A DNA stretch of 64,000 nt from Rhodobacteraceae bacterium D3-12 (GTDB lineage Bacteria > Pseudomonadota > Alphaproteobacteria > Rhodobacterales > Rhodobacteraceae). Location: the NCBI GenBank assembly GCA_025916135.1, contig CP104793.1, forward strand, positions 1,240,001 through 1,304,000, read 5' to 3'. Below are positions 45,609 to 54,809 of the stretch, piece by piece. The notes under the pieces were generated by a model. The model did no database searches. It worked only from the letters and a program-made list of their open reading frames with translations, and had not been told where the DNA came from. The stretch's first letter is position 1. Every line of letters begins with the position of its first letter. The position numbers and the translations under genes are program-made.

Positions 45609-48600
45609 CTATGCAGGCGGTCCCGGATCCCGCAGGCGGCCCATTTCATCCACAACAACCCGACGTGCTTTGGCCTTGACCAGTGAGCCCGCGCCCAACT
45701 GAATTAGTTTGAAATCCTCTTTAGGGTCTCTGTCCCTCGCATCGGCGTTTGCTTCGGTATGAGGCGCGACGAAGATGCTCCCGTTCTGTTTCATTTTCTG
45801 CACATAGCCAACAATGGTCTTACCATCCCGCTCCAGCACCACCATGTCCCGCTTGAAGATGCGCATCAGCCGTTTCGCGGCCGGATGAGGTTTCTTTTCG
45901 GCACCCGATTGATGTGCCTCAAAGGTGGTCACGACCTGCGGCTTGATCTTACCATCGGGCAGTCGCCAGATTTCGTAGCAATGGTTACTATCGCCCTTGT
46001 ACGCCTTGTAAGGCCGTCCCTCTTTATCCTTGACCTCGACCCGCGCGACTTCCCGCAAGGTTTCTTCAAGCCTGACGCGGCGCAGGCCAAAATAGGGGTT
46101 ATCAGTGTCGTCCGGCAGTCTTGGCGAGGCGGCAAAAGCTAGCAGCGCAGCTTCGAATTCCTTGCCTTCCAGCCCACGGGTCACGCGCGAGAGGTGCTTT
46201 TGCAGATCGACATCACGGATATTTGCACCCCGTTTGGCGGTAGCAATGTCGTTCGGGCCGAGCGACGCGAGAGGTTTGCGGCTCACGACGGTGTCATCCT
46301 GTCCGATCCCATAGGCGGTGTCGTTGTGCAGTTGGCCAGACGTGCTGTCTCGTCCGAATTTGCGCGCGGCTGGGTCGATCCGCCCGTGATCGGCGCGGTG
46401 GCTAACGATGATCCGCGCGATCTGAGCGCCAATGTCGTCGCGAAACCCCTCCCACGGGGGCGGCACAGAGCGTGCGACCTCTTCGGCGCCGTTCAACTCG
46501 TCTCGTTGAGCCATGTCGGCAACCCGCTTGATCAGCCCACGATCGGTGGCGGCCACCACAGCGGCATCGATCGCGTGATGGCGGTGGTCGGTACGGTTTT
46601 TGGCCTTGACGGTTTGTGCGTCGCTGTCCGTCAGCTCGGTCAACCCATTCAATCCCCAGTGCCGCCGCAGCATCTCTGTCAGACGGCCCGGCACGACCCA
46701 GACGTGGCTCTTGCCATCACTCCCGTCATACAACACATCGAGATAGGCGCGCGCGATACGGGATAGGTACTGCGTGTCCTTCAGGGCGCGGGCAGAAAAT
46801 TCATTCTCGCCCTCGAACCGTACCATCGCGTCGGGCGCAAAACGCCAGGCCTTGTTGGCTGGCAGGTTCTTGAGATTGGCGGTAATCGTCCCCCACTGTT
46901 CTGTCTCGCCCCATGTTTCCCACGGGGTCTTGTTAGTTTTCTGGCGGTTCGCTTCTTTAAGGCAAAGCGTGCGATTGGCAAAGCTGTCGTCCAGAGTACG
47001 CGAAAACGGCAGGATATGGTCCACATCTACGTCGGGTGTAAAGATCATGGCAGCAGAGATCGGCTTGCCTGTGTAGGGGCAGCACCTCGGACCAATTGCA
47101 GGGCCAAGATCTTCCCAAAGGCGGTACTTCATCCGGTTGGCACCGGTGTTCGGAACGCCTATTTCTTCCAGCTTCTTGCCCCGCGCAATCGCCGCTTCGG
47201 TGTTCTTCTTAATGTCGCGCTGCACGTCCTTCTTCTGATCCTCGGACAACTTCAAGTCACGGGCCAGTTCCACGACGATCTCGTTTGGCTTACCGTAAAC
47301 CGTGACGATCCGGTTCACCAACCGGCGCAGCTGGTTAAGCCCGATATGCACCGTAGGGTTGGTGATCCGCCCATAGCGTTTCACGTCGTCATCTTTTGGA
47401 TCACCCGTTCCGGGGATCACGTGGCGTTCAAGAACTTCCCCGTAGTATGGCAGATTCTCCAACACTTCCCCCGTGCGGCCATCCGAGTGATGCCACCCGC
47501 AGGCCGACACCGCGGCACTGTAAGTCAAGACATCCGAGTCCAATGCCTCCAGAATCCGCGTAGTTGCTGTCAGGCCCAAACGCCCGAAGCCTTCTGGCAA
47601 GGGCGCGTTGGCCGTTGCCACTGCATGGTCTCGGCTCAGCTCATAATTGTCCACAAGCCAACCAACTAGGCCGGTGTGCTCGGCATCACTCTGCACGGCA
47701 CGAATGCGCTTTACCACATCCCATTGGCAGCCCCAGTCAAGCGTCGACCAGCGCACACCAAACCTGTCAGGATGGGACATACTCGCGCGCACTGGGTCGC
47801 AAGCAATGGCATCTCGGTTGGCGGTCTCAAGCGTAAAGCTCTGCTCGGGCCGCAGGTTGATCAACTTACCAAGTGCCTTCAACTTCATCGTCATACCCGA
47901 GAGGGATTTTGTGTGTTTCTTGTTGTCCAAGGCATGCACAATCTGGTCCCGTTCTTCGCGAGTCAACGGGCGCGACGGCTCGCCTCGTGCCGCAATCTTC
48001 AGGTTGTTTACCGTTTCCATCAGAACCCGTCGCTGGTTCAACGGGTGGGCACTTGGAATGCGCTTGTCTTGCTCTGGAACGCCATGCTGCCCGGTAAACA
48101 GACATAGCCCGACCTCCGGTGTCTTAAGGGGGCGTTGGTGAAAGATGATCGTTGCAATCTCGTCGCGCAAATCGTCCGTCAGGGAATCCGGCGCGTGAAG
48201 GGCCTGCGCCGCCCACAGTTTTTCAAACTCCTCAGACAGGTGTTTGCGGTCGGGATAGAAATCATACCCAGCCTCTTCCTTTTCCGCGTTATCCCGTCGC
48301 GCAACGGTCAACCGCGTGCGCACGCTGGGTATGTTTTTGGGGTCGGGTGCCGCAGCGCGGCGCATATGCAGGAATTCGCCATAGGTGCGCGCACCCTTGG
48401 CCAACATCGCCTGGTCCAGTCGCGCGGTCGCATCCTTGATCTTGCCACTTGCGTTGTCGCCCCGATCCGTCTTGCGGTTGGACTTGAACCCCCGACGCTG
48501 GTTGAGATGGAACAACGCCCGCCCAAAGTGGGTGAGCGGCAGCGGGCCATCCAACCCTTTTGCCCGCAGTTCATATGGGTCCAACACCTCAAGCACCTTG

Positions 48601-48863
48601 GCTTCGGACGGGTCAGGGGGCATCAGTCCCACCTGCGCCATCCGTTTCATCAACGCCGCCTTGCGACGCAAATACCTGTCACGCCGCCGCCTTTGCGCTC
48701 GGGCGGCTCTGCGATCCACCGCCAACGACGCCTTGGATTTGGTATCCCGCCCGTCAGAAAAAATGCGCACGCCACCGTCTACCACTTCGGAGATCCTGTC
48801 CCCATCCGTGTCATAAAGCCACCAACCAATGGAATTCGTGCCAATATCAAGACCGAGCCGCAT
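45609..48863 (-). CDS. cas9: Type II-C CRISPR nuclease Cas9
   Basis: 1084 residues, the compact II-C size. RuvC-I: MRLGLDIGTNSIGW with D6. Arginine-rich bridge helix: residues 51-77 (RRAARAQRRRRDRYLRRK). RuvC-II: NEIVVELARD with E532. HNH domain: DVDVDHILPFSR with D615/H616 and N639 in CLKEANRQK. RuvC-III: RHHAIDAAVV with H763 and D766. All catalytic residues appear intact, so the nuclease should cut both strands. A possible -10 (TATTAT on the minus strand) and GAGGGGA precede the ATG. The tracrRNA is divergent, with about 105 bases between the starts. Confidence 0.98.
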   Translation of the reverse strand: MRLGLDIGTNSIGWWLYDTDGDRISEVVDGGVRIFSDGRDTKSKASLAVDRRAARAQRRRRDRYLRRKAALMKRMAQVGLMPPDPSEAKVLEVLDPYELRAKGLDGPLPLTHFGRALFHLNQRRGFKSNRKTDRGDNASGKIKDATARLDQAMLAKGARTYGEFLHMRRAAAPDPKNIPSVRTRLTVARRDNAEKEEAGYDFYPDRKHLSEEFEKLWAAQALHAPDSLTDDLRDEIATIIFHQRPLKTPEVGLCLFTGQHGVPEQDKRIPSAHPLNQRRVLMETVNNLKIAARGEPSRPLTREERDQIVHALDNKKHTKSLSGMTMKLKALGKLINLRPEQSFTLETANRDAIACDPVRASMSHPDRFGVRWSTLDWGCQWDVVKRIRAVQSDAEHTGLVGWLVDNYELSRDHAVATANAPLPEGFGRLGLTATTRILEALDSDVLTYSAAVSACGWHHSDGRTGEVLENLPYYGEVLERHVIPGTGDPKDDDVKRYGRITNPTVHIGLNQLRRLVNRIVTVYGKPNEIVVELARDLKLSEDQKKDVQRDIKKNTEAAIARGKKLEEIGVPNTGANRMKYRLWEDLGPAIGPRCCPYTGKPISAAMIFTPDVDVDHILPFSRTLDDSFANRTLCLKEANRQKTNKTPWETWGETEQWGTITANLKNLPANKAWRFAPDAMVRFEGENEFSARALKDTQYLSRIARAYLDVLYDGSDGKSHVWVVPGRLTEMLRRHWGLNGLTELTDSDAQTVKAKNRTDHRHHAIDAAVVAATDRGLIKRVADMAQRDELNGAEEVARSVPPPWEGFRDDIGAQIARIIVSHRADHGRIDPAARKFGRDSTSGQLHNDTAYGIGQDDTVVSRKPLASLGPNDIATAKRGANIRDVDLQKHLSRVTRGLEGKEFEAALLAFAASPRLPDDTDNPYFGLRRVRLEETLREVARVEVKDKEGRPYKAYKGDSNHCYEIWRLPDGKIKPQVVTTFEAHQSGAEKKPHPAAKRLMRIFKRDMVVLERDGKTIVGYVQKMKQNGSIFVAPHTEANADARDRDPKEDFKLIQLGAGSLVKAKARRVVVDEMGRLRDPGPPA

Positions 48864-48933
48864 AGAAATCCCCTCTCAATAATACAAAGAAAACTTTGCA
48901 CTTGCACAAGGGATACTCAATCTAAAAGTGTAC

Positions 48934-48962
48934 TTGACCCCCGACGGAAGTCGCGAAATACT
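48934..48962 (+). promoter_or_regulatory. Predicted tracrRNA promoter
   Basis: TTGACC at 48934-48939 and AATACT at 48957-48962 with a 17-bp spacer. A start 6-8 bases later falls at the first base of the anti-repeat (48969), so the position is consistent. The -10 match is 4 of 6. Confidence 0.55.
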
Positions 48963-48968
48963 AAAAGG

Positions 48969-49051
48969 GTTCAAAATTCGCGGTCGAGCCGTTAACAAGC
49001 ATTCGATTGCACCACATTGAAGCGCAGGCTACGGCCTGCGCTTTCTTTTTT
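48969..49051 (+). ncRNA. tracrRNA
   Basis: The anti-repeat at 48969-48996 (GTTCAAAATTCGCGGTCGAG, then CCGTTAAC) is the reverse complement of repeat positions 1-27 apart from one mismatch and one extra base. These give the usual bulge between lower and upper stem. A short linker with AAGCATTCGATTGC follows. The end is a 9-bp GC hairpin, AGCGCAGGC-TACG-GCCTGCGCT (49021-49042), with a T-tract at 49043-49051. The RNA is about 83 nt long. It pairs only with plus-strand crRNA, fixing array direction. Confidence 0.9.
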
Positions 49052-49132
49052 GCGTTGAGTGGATGTCCGCTTTTGAAACATCGATCAAGGATGTCGCATC
49101 TGCGGCGAACGACTTGTGTGGATGGCTCCTGC

Positions 49133-49356
49133 ATAGCAAGTCCTTTTTGATCTGATTTGTGCGTTTGTCAGAAGCAGTCATGTGTCCGGCCTGTTTGCGC
49201 GGTTGTGACCGCTGGCCCTGATGGGTTCCGCAAACCAAGTCCCTAACAGCTTAGCGGGCTATGACGCCCGGGACATTCGGCGGGGTGTCCTGGTTTTGGC
49301 GGCTGACTTATGCACCATCATATCGCAGGTCTTGCTAACTCGTTGTTCCTTTCTTC
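49133..49356 (-). ncRNA. Candidate transposon guide RNA (bridge/seekRNA) region
   Basis: This 224-base noncoding segment lies between the transposase stop and the inverted repeat. In IS1111-type elements the RNA that pairs with target and donor DNA is encoded downstream of the transposase. The position is right, but I have not folded it or located the guide loops, so this is inferred from layout. Confidence 0.4.
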
Positions 49357-50379
49357 TCAGGCTGCTACGCGGGGGTTGTAGGGTTCATCGCGTGTCAGGA
49401 CAGCCCAGACGATACGAGCGGTCTTATTGGCCATGGCGACAGTTGCGACGCGAGCGGGTTTGCGTTCGAGCAGTGATGTCAGCCACTTGCTGGCGCGTTC
49501 GGGGTGCGACCGTGTTTGCCGGACCAGCGATGTCATCCCAACAACAAGCAGTTGCCTGAGATACTGGTCGCCCATTTTGGTGATCCGCCCCAGTTTTTCT
49601 TTCCCTCCGCTGGACTTATTCGCAGGCGTCAAGCCCAGCCAGGCGGCGAACTCCCGGCCATTACGGAACTGACGCCCGTCGCCGATGCTGGCGATGATCG
49701 CGGAGGCCGTCACCGCGCCGACACCAGGTATCGTGCGCAACAAACGGACACGCGCATCTTCTTTGGCCACTTGCTTGAGGCGTTCTTCATACCATCGGAC
49801 CCGCTTATGCAAAGCCATCAGCTGTTCTGATAGGTTGCGGATCACTTCGTTGGCGATGTCAGGCAGGTCGAGCACTTCACCAAATGTGACATCCTCAGCA
49901 AACCCAAGCACGCGGGCCAATCCTCTTGGAATGTAAACGCCAAACTCGGCTACCAGGCCACGTAGGCCGTTTATCAGTTGCGTCCTTTGACGGACCAAAA
50001 GGTCGCGAGCCCGATGCAGCGATAGCAAGGCTTGTTGCTCAACCGTTTTGATCGCAACAAAGCGCATCGTGGGTCGTGTCACGGCTTCACAGATTGCCTC
50101 AGCGTCGATTGCGTCTGACTTCCCTCGCTTGACGTAGGGCTTCACATACATCGGCGGGATCAAACGCACCTCGTGGCCCAAGGCCGTCAACTCGCGGGCC
50201 CAATGATGGGCGCTGCTGCAAGACTCCATGCCGATCAAACAGGGTTCTAACTTAGCAAAGAACGGCAGAAACTGAGCCCGTCTCAAGGGCTTGTTGAACA
50301 ACACATCGTCGTCCTCTGCGATACCATGGACTTGGAAAAGGTTCTTGGCCAGGTCAACGCCGATTGTGGTAACTTGCAT
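49357..50379 (-). CDS. IS110-family transposase
   Basis: 340 residues. The N-terminal RuvC-like DEDD domain starts TTIGVDLAKNLFQVHG, has the glutamate in LIGMESCSSAHHW and the aspartates in GKSDAIDAEAI. A central helical linker follows. The C-terminal transposase_20 domain has IPGVGAVTASAIIASIGDG and ANKSSGGKEKLGRITKMGDQ, with the catalytic serine region. It appears full length and therefore possibly active. Confidence 0.95.
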   Translation of the reverse strand: MQVTTIGVDLAKNLFQVHGIAEDDDVLFNKPLRRAQFLPFFAKLEPCLIGMESCSSAHHWARELTALGHEVRLIPPMYVKPYVKRGKSDAIDAEAICEAVTRPTMRFVAIKTVEQQALLSLHRARDLLVRQRTQLINGLRGLVAEFGVYIPRGLARVLGFAEDVTFGEVLDLPDIANEVIRNLSEQLMALHKRVRWYEERLKQVAKEDARVRLLRTIPGVGAVTASAIIASIGDGRQFRNGREFAAWLGLTPANKSSGGKEKLGRITKMGDQYLRQLLVVGMTSLVRQTRSHPERASKWLTSLLERKPARVATVAMANKTARIVWAVLTRDEPYNPRVAA

Positions 50380-50480
50380 GGGGCGGCTCCTCTCAAAGCA
50401 GATTTAGACACCTGCATTATGGCGCATTGCGACGCCGGTTGGAGCAGGAGCCATCCAACCCATCAGCTTTCCGCCCATTC

Positions 50481-50638
50481 TGTTGAAAAACTCTTTGCTG
50501 CATCTGCAAATTTCGTAAAAGTGGGAAATCGTTACCTCGCAACCTGATTGCTCCCACTGGCGCTGGCAAAATTTTAGTAAATCAGAACTTTGTTCTGCCA
50601 AATTCGGAGCCAACGCGCTGCATCAGAGTTTTTCAACG
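50481..50638. mobile_element. Short inverted-repeat element (MITE-like)
   Basis: GTTGAAAAACTCT at 50481-50493 is repeated in inverted form (AGAGTTTTTCAAC) at 50626-50638. The ~158 bases between hold no gene. A small non-autonomous transposable element or paired transposon ends are likely. It lies between the IS110 element and the acyl-CoA ligase gene. Confidence 0.6.
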
Positions 50639-50677
50639 CAATCGGCCGTGAACGATAGCGGCGAGCGTTCACTCAGC

Positions 50678-52231
50678 TCAATTGATTCCACGGCCGCGGC
50701 CCGCCCAGAATTTGTTTCTAATGTCGCGCTTGAGCACCTTGCCGACTGTACTTCGCGGAAGGTCTTCCCATATCTCGATAGTTTTCGGGGTCTTTACGCT
50801 TCCTAGCAGAGATTTAGCGTGTTTGACTAAGTCGCTCTCAGTAGCGGCAGTGCCGGCTCTCAATTGTACGATCGCTTTCACCGCCTCGCCCCATTTGTCG
50901 TCCGGCACACCGATCACTGCGCAATCCTGAACCGCTTCGTGGGATAGCACCGCTTGTTCTACTTCAGTTGAAAACACGTTGAAGCCGCCGGTGATGATCA
51001 TATCCTTCTTGCGATCCACTAAGTGAAAATAGCCTTCTGTGTCCTTGACCGCAATATCGCCAGTCAGATGCCATCCCCTGACACTAGCTTCTGCCGTGGC
51101 CTCGGGGTTCTTGTAATACCCCATCATTACCAAATCAGATCGCACGGCGAGTTCGCCGCGCTCCCCATCGGGCATCGGGTCGCCGTTTTCATCTAAAACT
51201 GCAAGTTCGACATAGGGCGTCGCGCGGCCACAACTTGATAGCACGGAGTCAGGTGCTGGCGTGCCATTAAGTAAATGTTCGGCGGGCGAAAGATGGCAGC
51301 AGGTGCACGGCGCTTCGGATTGACCGAAGAACTGGGTCATGACCGGTCCGAATACTTCCAGTGCCTCCTTGAGTTTGGTCACCGACATCGGCGCCGCGCC
51401 ATAGATGAAATATCTCAACGAAGAATAATCAAACTCCCGCACCCTGGGGTGAGCCAGCATCATGTAGATTACGGTGGGCGGTAAGAAGAGATCGGTTACT
51501 TGATGTTTGTCGACCAGTTCCATTAGGTTCAGTGGGTCCGGAGAGGCCGTGATAACGGTGGTTCCCCCTTTGGCCATTATCGGAAAGGCGATCAGGCCTG
51601 CCGCATGTGTAAGCGGTGCCGCGGCAAGGTAGACCGGTGGCTCGTCATGCGGGCAAAGTTCAAGCATGGTGCGGTTGAACACAGACAGGCTCTTACGGCT
51701 CAACATGGCACCCTTGGGCATTCCGGTCGTGCCTCCGGTGGGGAGGATCATGCACATACCCTCAGGGTCTTGCTTTGTGTTGGCAACTACATCGGTTATA
51801 TCACCCAGCCAGCTTTCGAGGCTTGGGCCCCCAGCTATCTGTCGATCCAGACAAATGAAGTTTTCCACTTTGGGCAAAGCGGGGCGGATTTCCTTGATCA
51901 TCTCTGACATGCTAGAGTGGTAAAACACGATCCGCGCATCGAAGGCGTCACAGAGGTATCGGTTATTGTCAGCTGTGTTTTTGGCATTCAGCGGAACCCA
52001 AGACATTCCTGCCTTTAGGATACCGAACACGCAAGTAAACGCGATCGCGTCATTCGGGCTGAGCACAGCGCCTTGCGCCCCTTCGCCAAGGTCTTCGGTT
52101 GCGAGCCTGTTCGCCACTCGTTGGATCAGGCTGCCAGTTTCACGGTAGCTCCAGGATTGTTCGCCCATTACAAAGCAGGCGCGATCAGGAAAAGCTGCCA
52201 ATCCTTGTCCAAATGCGGAAATAACGTCCAT
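50678..52231 (-). CDS. AMP-forming acyl-CoA synthetase
   Basis: 517 residues. ANL-superfamily motifs are ILPTGGTTGMPKGAML (P-loop), YIYGAAPMSV-like central sequence, WHLTGDIAVKD, VDRKKDMIITGGFNV and the C-terminal lysine in RSTVGKVLKRDI. It activates a carboxylic acid to its CoA thioester. It resembles the 4-coumarate/medium-chain group, but the substrate is not readable. It is the last gene of the dctP-dctQ-dctM-thiolase-ligase run, with the thiolase gene 11 bases upstream. Confidence 0.9.
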   Translation of the reverse strand: MDVISAFGQGLAAFPDRACFVMGEQSWSYRETGSLIQRVANRLATEDLGEGAQGAVLSPNDAIAFTCVFGILKAGMSWVPLNAKNTADNNRYLCDAFDARIVFYHSSMSEMIKEIRPALPKVENFICLDRQIAGGPSLESWLGDITDVVANTKQDPEGMCMILPTGGTTGMPKGAMLSRKSLSVFNRTMLELCPHDEPPVYLAAAPLTHAAGLIAFPIMAKGGTTVITASPDPLNLMELVDKHQVTDLFLPPTVIYMMLAHPRVREFDYSSLRYFIYGAAPMSVTKLKEALEVFGPVMTQFFGQSEAPCTCCHLSPAEHLLNGTPAPDSVLSSCGRATPYVELAVLDENGDPMPDGERGELAVRSDLVMMGYYKNPEATAEASVRGWHLTGDIAVKDTEGYFHLVDRKKDMIITGGFNVFSTEVEQAVLSHEAVQDCAVIGVPDDKWGEAVKAIVQLRAGTAATESDLVKHAKSLLGSVKTPKTIEIWEDLPRSTVGKVLKRDIRNKFWAGRGRGIN

Positions 52232-52242
52232 TTTCTTGCCTC

Positions 52243-53469
52243 TTACTCTGTTCCGAGAATAGTCACGCAGGCGCTGGCCTCTTCTACGCCGAGAAGGCCG
52301 CCACCGTTTTCTGCAATGGCGAATCTCGCGTTTTCTACTTGTCGCGCCCCGGCTTGCCCGCGCAGTTGCTTCGTCAGCTCATAGATCTGGCCGAGCCCCG
52401 TCGCGCCAATTGGATGCCCTTTGCTTTCCAACCCACCTGACGGGTTGATAGGAATTCGCCCGCCGAGTCGTGTCGCGCCGCTTTCAGCAAGCGGACCACC
52501 TTCACCGATGGCGGCAAAGCCAAGGCATTCTGATTGGATAATTTCGCCAAAGGCCGCAGCGTCGTGAACTTCGGCCACGCTCATCTCTCCGGGGCCAACA
52601 CCGGCCTGCTCGTAAGCTTCTTTTGCCGCCATTGCAGTGATGTGGTTCGCATAGTCGCGGGCATCGCGCGCAGTGCTGGAGCGTAGAACCGCAGCAAGAA
52701 TTCTAACCGGTTTACCCTTAAACCGGTGCAGTTGGTCGCCGCTTACCACCACCGCCGCTGCCGCGCCATCGCTGATTGGCGAGCACATTGGGACAGTCAA
52801 TGGGCCTGTGACGGCCGGGGCGCCAAGGATCTCTTCGATGCTCATTTCCTTCTGATACTGGGATTTCGGGTTCATTGTTGAATGGTAGTGGTTCTTAGCC
52901 GAGACAATGGCCATCTGGTGCTGTGTCGTGCCGTAAGCTTCCATGTGGTGGCGGGCCATGTGGCTGTAGAGATCCATGAACATCGACCGTGGCCGGCCGT
53001 CATCGGCTGCGCAATTTGGCGAAAAATAACCACCGGTTAGCGTCTCGATGTTCTGCTCCGGATTTTCTACGTCCCAAGCGGTGCCAAATATCTCAAAGCT
53101 CTTGGCTCGGTCGTCAGACAGCAATTTCTCGGCGCCAACGGCTAGCACGACATCCGCCGCGCCGCTACGTACATGGTTGATTGCCATGTGAAGCGCGGTG
53201 CTGGCCGTGGCGCAGGCGTTTTCTACATTGACCACGGGTATGCCGCGGACTCCCATCGCTCCAAGCGCTACTTGTCCAGCAACAAGGTACTGCCCCTGCA
53301 TCATGCCCTGTGCTGTGTTGCCGAAGTAGGCGGCTTGAAAGTCGTTCACTAATGCGCCGGCATCTTCCATGGCCTCGGCTACCGCCATTTGGGTCAATGA
53401 TTTTACGCTTCGGTCCAGATGGCGGCCGAACTTGGTCATCCCGGCACCGACGATGTAGACGTCTCTCAT
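52243..53469 (-). CDS. Thiolase family protein (SCP-x type)
   Basis: 408 residues. The nucleophilic cysteine lies in VVNVENACATASTALH and the catalytic histidine in GGLESKGHPIGATGLGQIYE. The family-typical end GGGLLGVEEASACVTIL is present. It would cleave a 3-ketoacyl-CoA (or condense acyl-CoAs). With the ligase it suggests CoA-dependent breakdown of the acid imported by the adjacent TRAP system. No hydratase or dehydrogenase is seen in this run. Confidence 0.9.
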   Translation of the reverse strand: MRDVYIVGAGMTKFGRHLDRSVKSLTQMAVAEAMEDAGALVNDFQAAYFGNTAQGMMQGQYLVAGQVALGAMGVRGIPVVNVENACATASTALHMAINHVRSGAADVVLAVGAEKLLSDDRAKSFEIFGTAWDVENPEQNIETLTGGYFSPNCAADDGRPRSMFMDLYSHMARHHMEAYGTTQHQMAIVSAKNHYHSTMNPKSQYQKEMSIEEILGAPAVTGPLTVPMCSPISDGAAAAVVVSGDQLHRFKGKPVRILAAVLRSSTARDARDYANHITAMAAKEAYEQAGVGPGEMSVAEVHDAAAFGEIIQSECLGFAAIGEGGPLAESGATRLGGRIPINPSGGLESKGHPIGATGLGQIYELTKQLRGQAGARQVENARFAIAENGGGLLGVEEASACVTILGTE

Positions 53470-53522
53470 TTTTTCACTCCTGTTGTATTGTCAGGTTGCT
53501 GATAGAACCGGCGACATATTCC

Positions 53523-54809
53523 TCAGAAAAGCAGCGCTGGTAGCCAGAGAATAATTTGTGGGAAAACGGTGAACAGAACGACCGCCCCTAGCATGATTAG
53601 AAAGAAGGGCACCGTAGCGCGGGCGATTTCACCAATTGACGCGCCCGAAATCGACTGAATGATAAATAGGTTGAAGCCGACAGGCGGTGTCATCAACCCC
53701 AACTCGATCATCAGAACGAGGAATACCCCGAACCAGATCGGATCAATCCCGGCAGCCAAAACGATGGGCATAATGAGCGGTAGCGACACTACCATGATAG
53801 AAATGCCATCGAGAAACAGGCCTAGGAAGATGTAGAAAATCGCAATTGCAACGAGCAGCATGGTGGTGTTCAGGTTCAAGCCGAGAACCCAGTTGGCCAG
53901 CCCTTGTGGAATTCCAACAATACTCGCCGCGGCGGACATGAGCGACGCCGCGACAACGACCGCCCCCATAACACAGGTCAGCCTTGTTGCCGCCACCAAG
54001 GACTCGCGTATTAATTCCCATGTCATACGACGTTCGATCAGGATGAGCACGGCCGCACCCGCTACGCCAACTGCCGCTGCCTCGGTTGGCGATGCTATGC
54101 CACCATAGATGCTACCCAGAACTGCGAACACGAGTACAAGGATGGGGAGAAGGCCGAGAAGCGCCCGCAGGTTTGTGGGCTTTGAATCACGTGTGACCGG
54201 ACCACCACGCATGGCGATATAAGCAGAATACAGCAACGCCAGCACAAGTCCGGGGATCAAGCCGGCGGCAAACAGGCGAACAATCGAGACATCCCCAATT
54301 ACGCCGTAAACGATCATCGCGATCGACGGCGGAATGAGAAGGCCGAAAGAACCCGACCCGGCGAGGGAGCCCAGCACCAGCCGACGATCATACCCACGCC
54401 CCAGCAATTCAGGCACGCTGATCCGTCCGATGGTCGCCGTCGTGGCGGCAGAAGAACCGGACACGGCGGCGAAGGTTGTGCAGCCCGCGACGTTCACATG
54501 TAACAAACCGCCCGGCAGATGCCGGAAGATAGGCACTAGGCCCTCAAACAGCCGTTTTGACAAGTTGGCACGGAACAGCATTTCCCCCATCAACAGGAAG
54601 AGCGGAATTGCCGATAACTCCCAGGATCGCGATGCGCGAACAGAAACCTTGGCTGCGAGAATGCCGGCCTTTGCAAAGCTGAAATCCCCTCCCAAAACCA
54701 TGGTCAGGATCGCGACAATAAAGAGCGTCATGAAGGCCCAGAGGCCAAGCGCCAGCGCGCCGATGAAAAAGCACAGCAGGATAAGAGCGATTTCAAACTC
54801 CATGATCAT
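53523..54809 (-). CDS. dctM: TRAP transporter large permease (DctM)
   Basis: 428 residues with about a dozen hydrophobic helices. DctM landmarks are ALGLWAFMTLFIVAILTMVL, LFRANLSKRLFEGLVPIFRH, AAVSGSSAATTATIGRISVP, IPPSIAMIVYGVIGDVSI and LGLMTPPVGFNLFIIQSISG. It forms the ion-coupled transport channel. It overlaps the dctQ end by 17 bases, supporting one operon with dctP and dctQ. Confidence 0.94.
   Translation of the reverse strand: MIMEFEIALILLCFFIGALALGLWAFMTLFIVAILTMVLGGDFSFAKAGILAAKVSVRASRSWELSAIPLFLLMGEMLFRANLSKRLFEGLVPIFRHLPGGLLHVNVAGCTTFAAVSGSSAATTATIGRISVPELLGRGYDRRLVLGSLAGSGSFGLLIPPSIAMIVYGVIGDVSIVRLFAAGLIPGLVLALLYSAYIAMRGGPVTRDSKPTNLRALLGLLPILVLVFAVLGSIYGGIASPTEAAAVGVAGAAVLILIERRMTWELIRESLVAATRLTCVMGAVVVAASLMSAAASIVGIPQGLANWVLGLNLNTTMLLVAIAIFYIFLGLFLDGISIMVVSLPLIMPIVLAAGIDPIWFGVFLVLMIELGLMTPPVGFNLFIIQSISGASIGEIARATVPFFLIMLGAVVLFTVFPQIILWLPALLF

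Larger units (their letters stand above)
49119..50457 (-). mobile_element. IS110-family element, IS1111 type
   Basis: Inverted repeats TGGATGGCTCCTGC (49119-49132) and GCAGGAGCCATCCA (50444-50457) flank one transposase gene. IS1111-type elements carry subterminal inverted repeats, so the true ends lie several bases outside. The noncoding part after the transposase stop is long (49133-49356) and the part before its start is short (50380-50443), again the IS1111 layout. The element sits about 70 bases beyond the tracrRNA terminator. Confidence 0.8.

Noticed and set aside
48961-48996. Degenerate stray CRISPR repeat near cas9
   Set aside because: Its orientation, the following terminator and the mismatches fit the tracrRNA anti-repeat better than a lost repeat.
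49221-49559. 112-codon frame on the plus strand over the IS110 left end
   Set aside because: Antisense to the transposase end and to the noncoding tail; no coding character or family similarity.
50648-50672. GTGAACG...CGTTCAC inverted repeat after the acyl-CoA ligase gene as terminator
   Set aside because: Only a 7-bp stem and no T-run on the minus strand.
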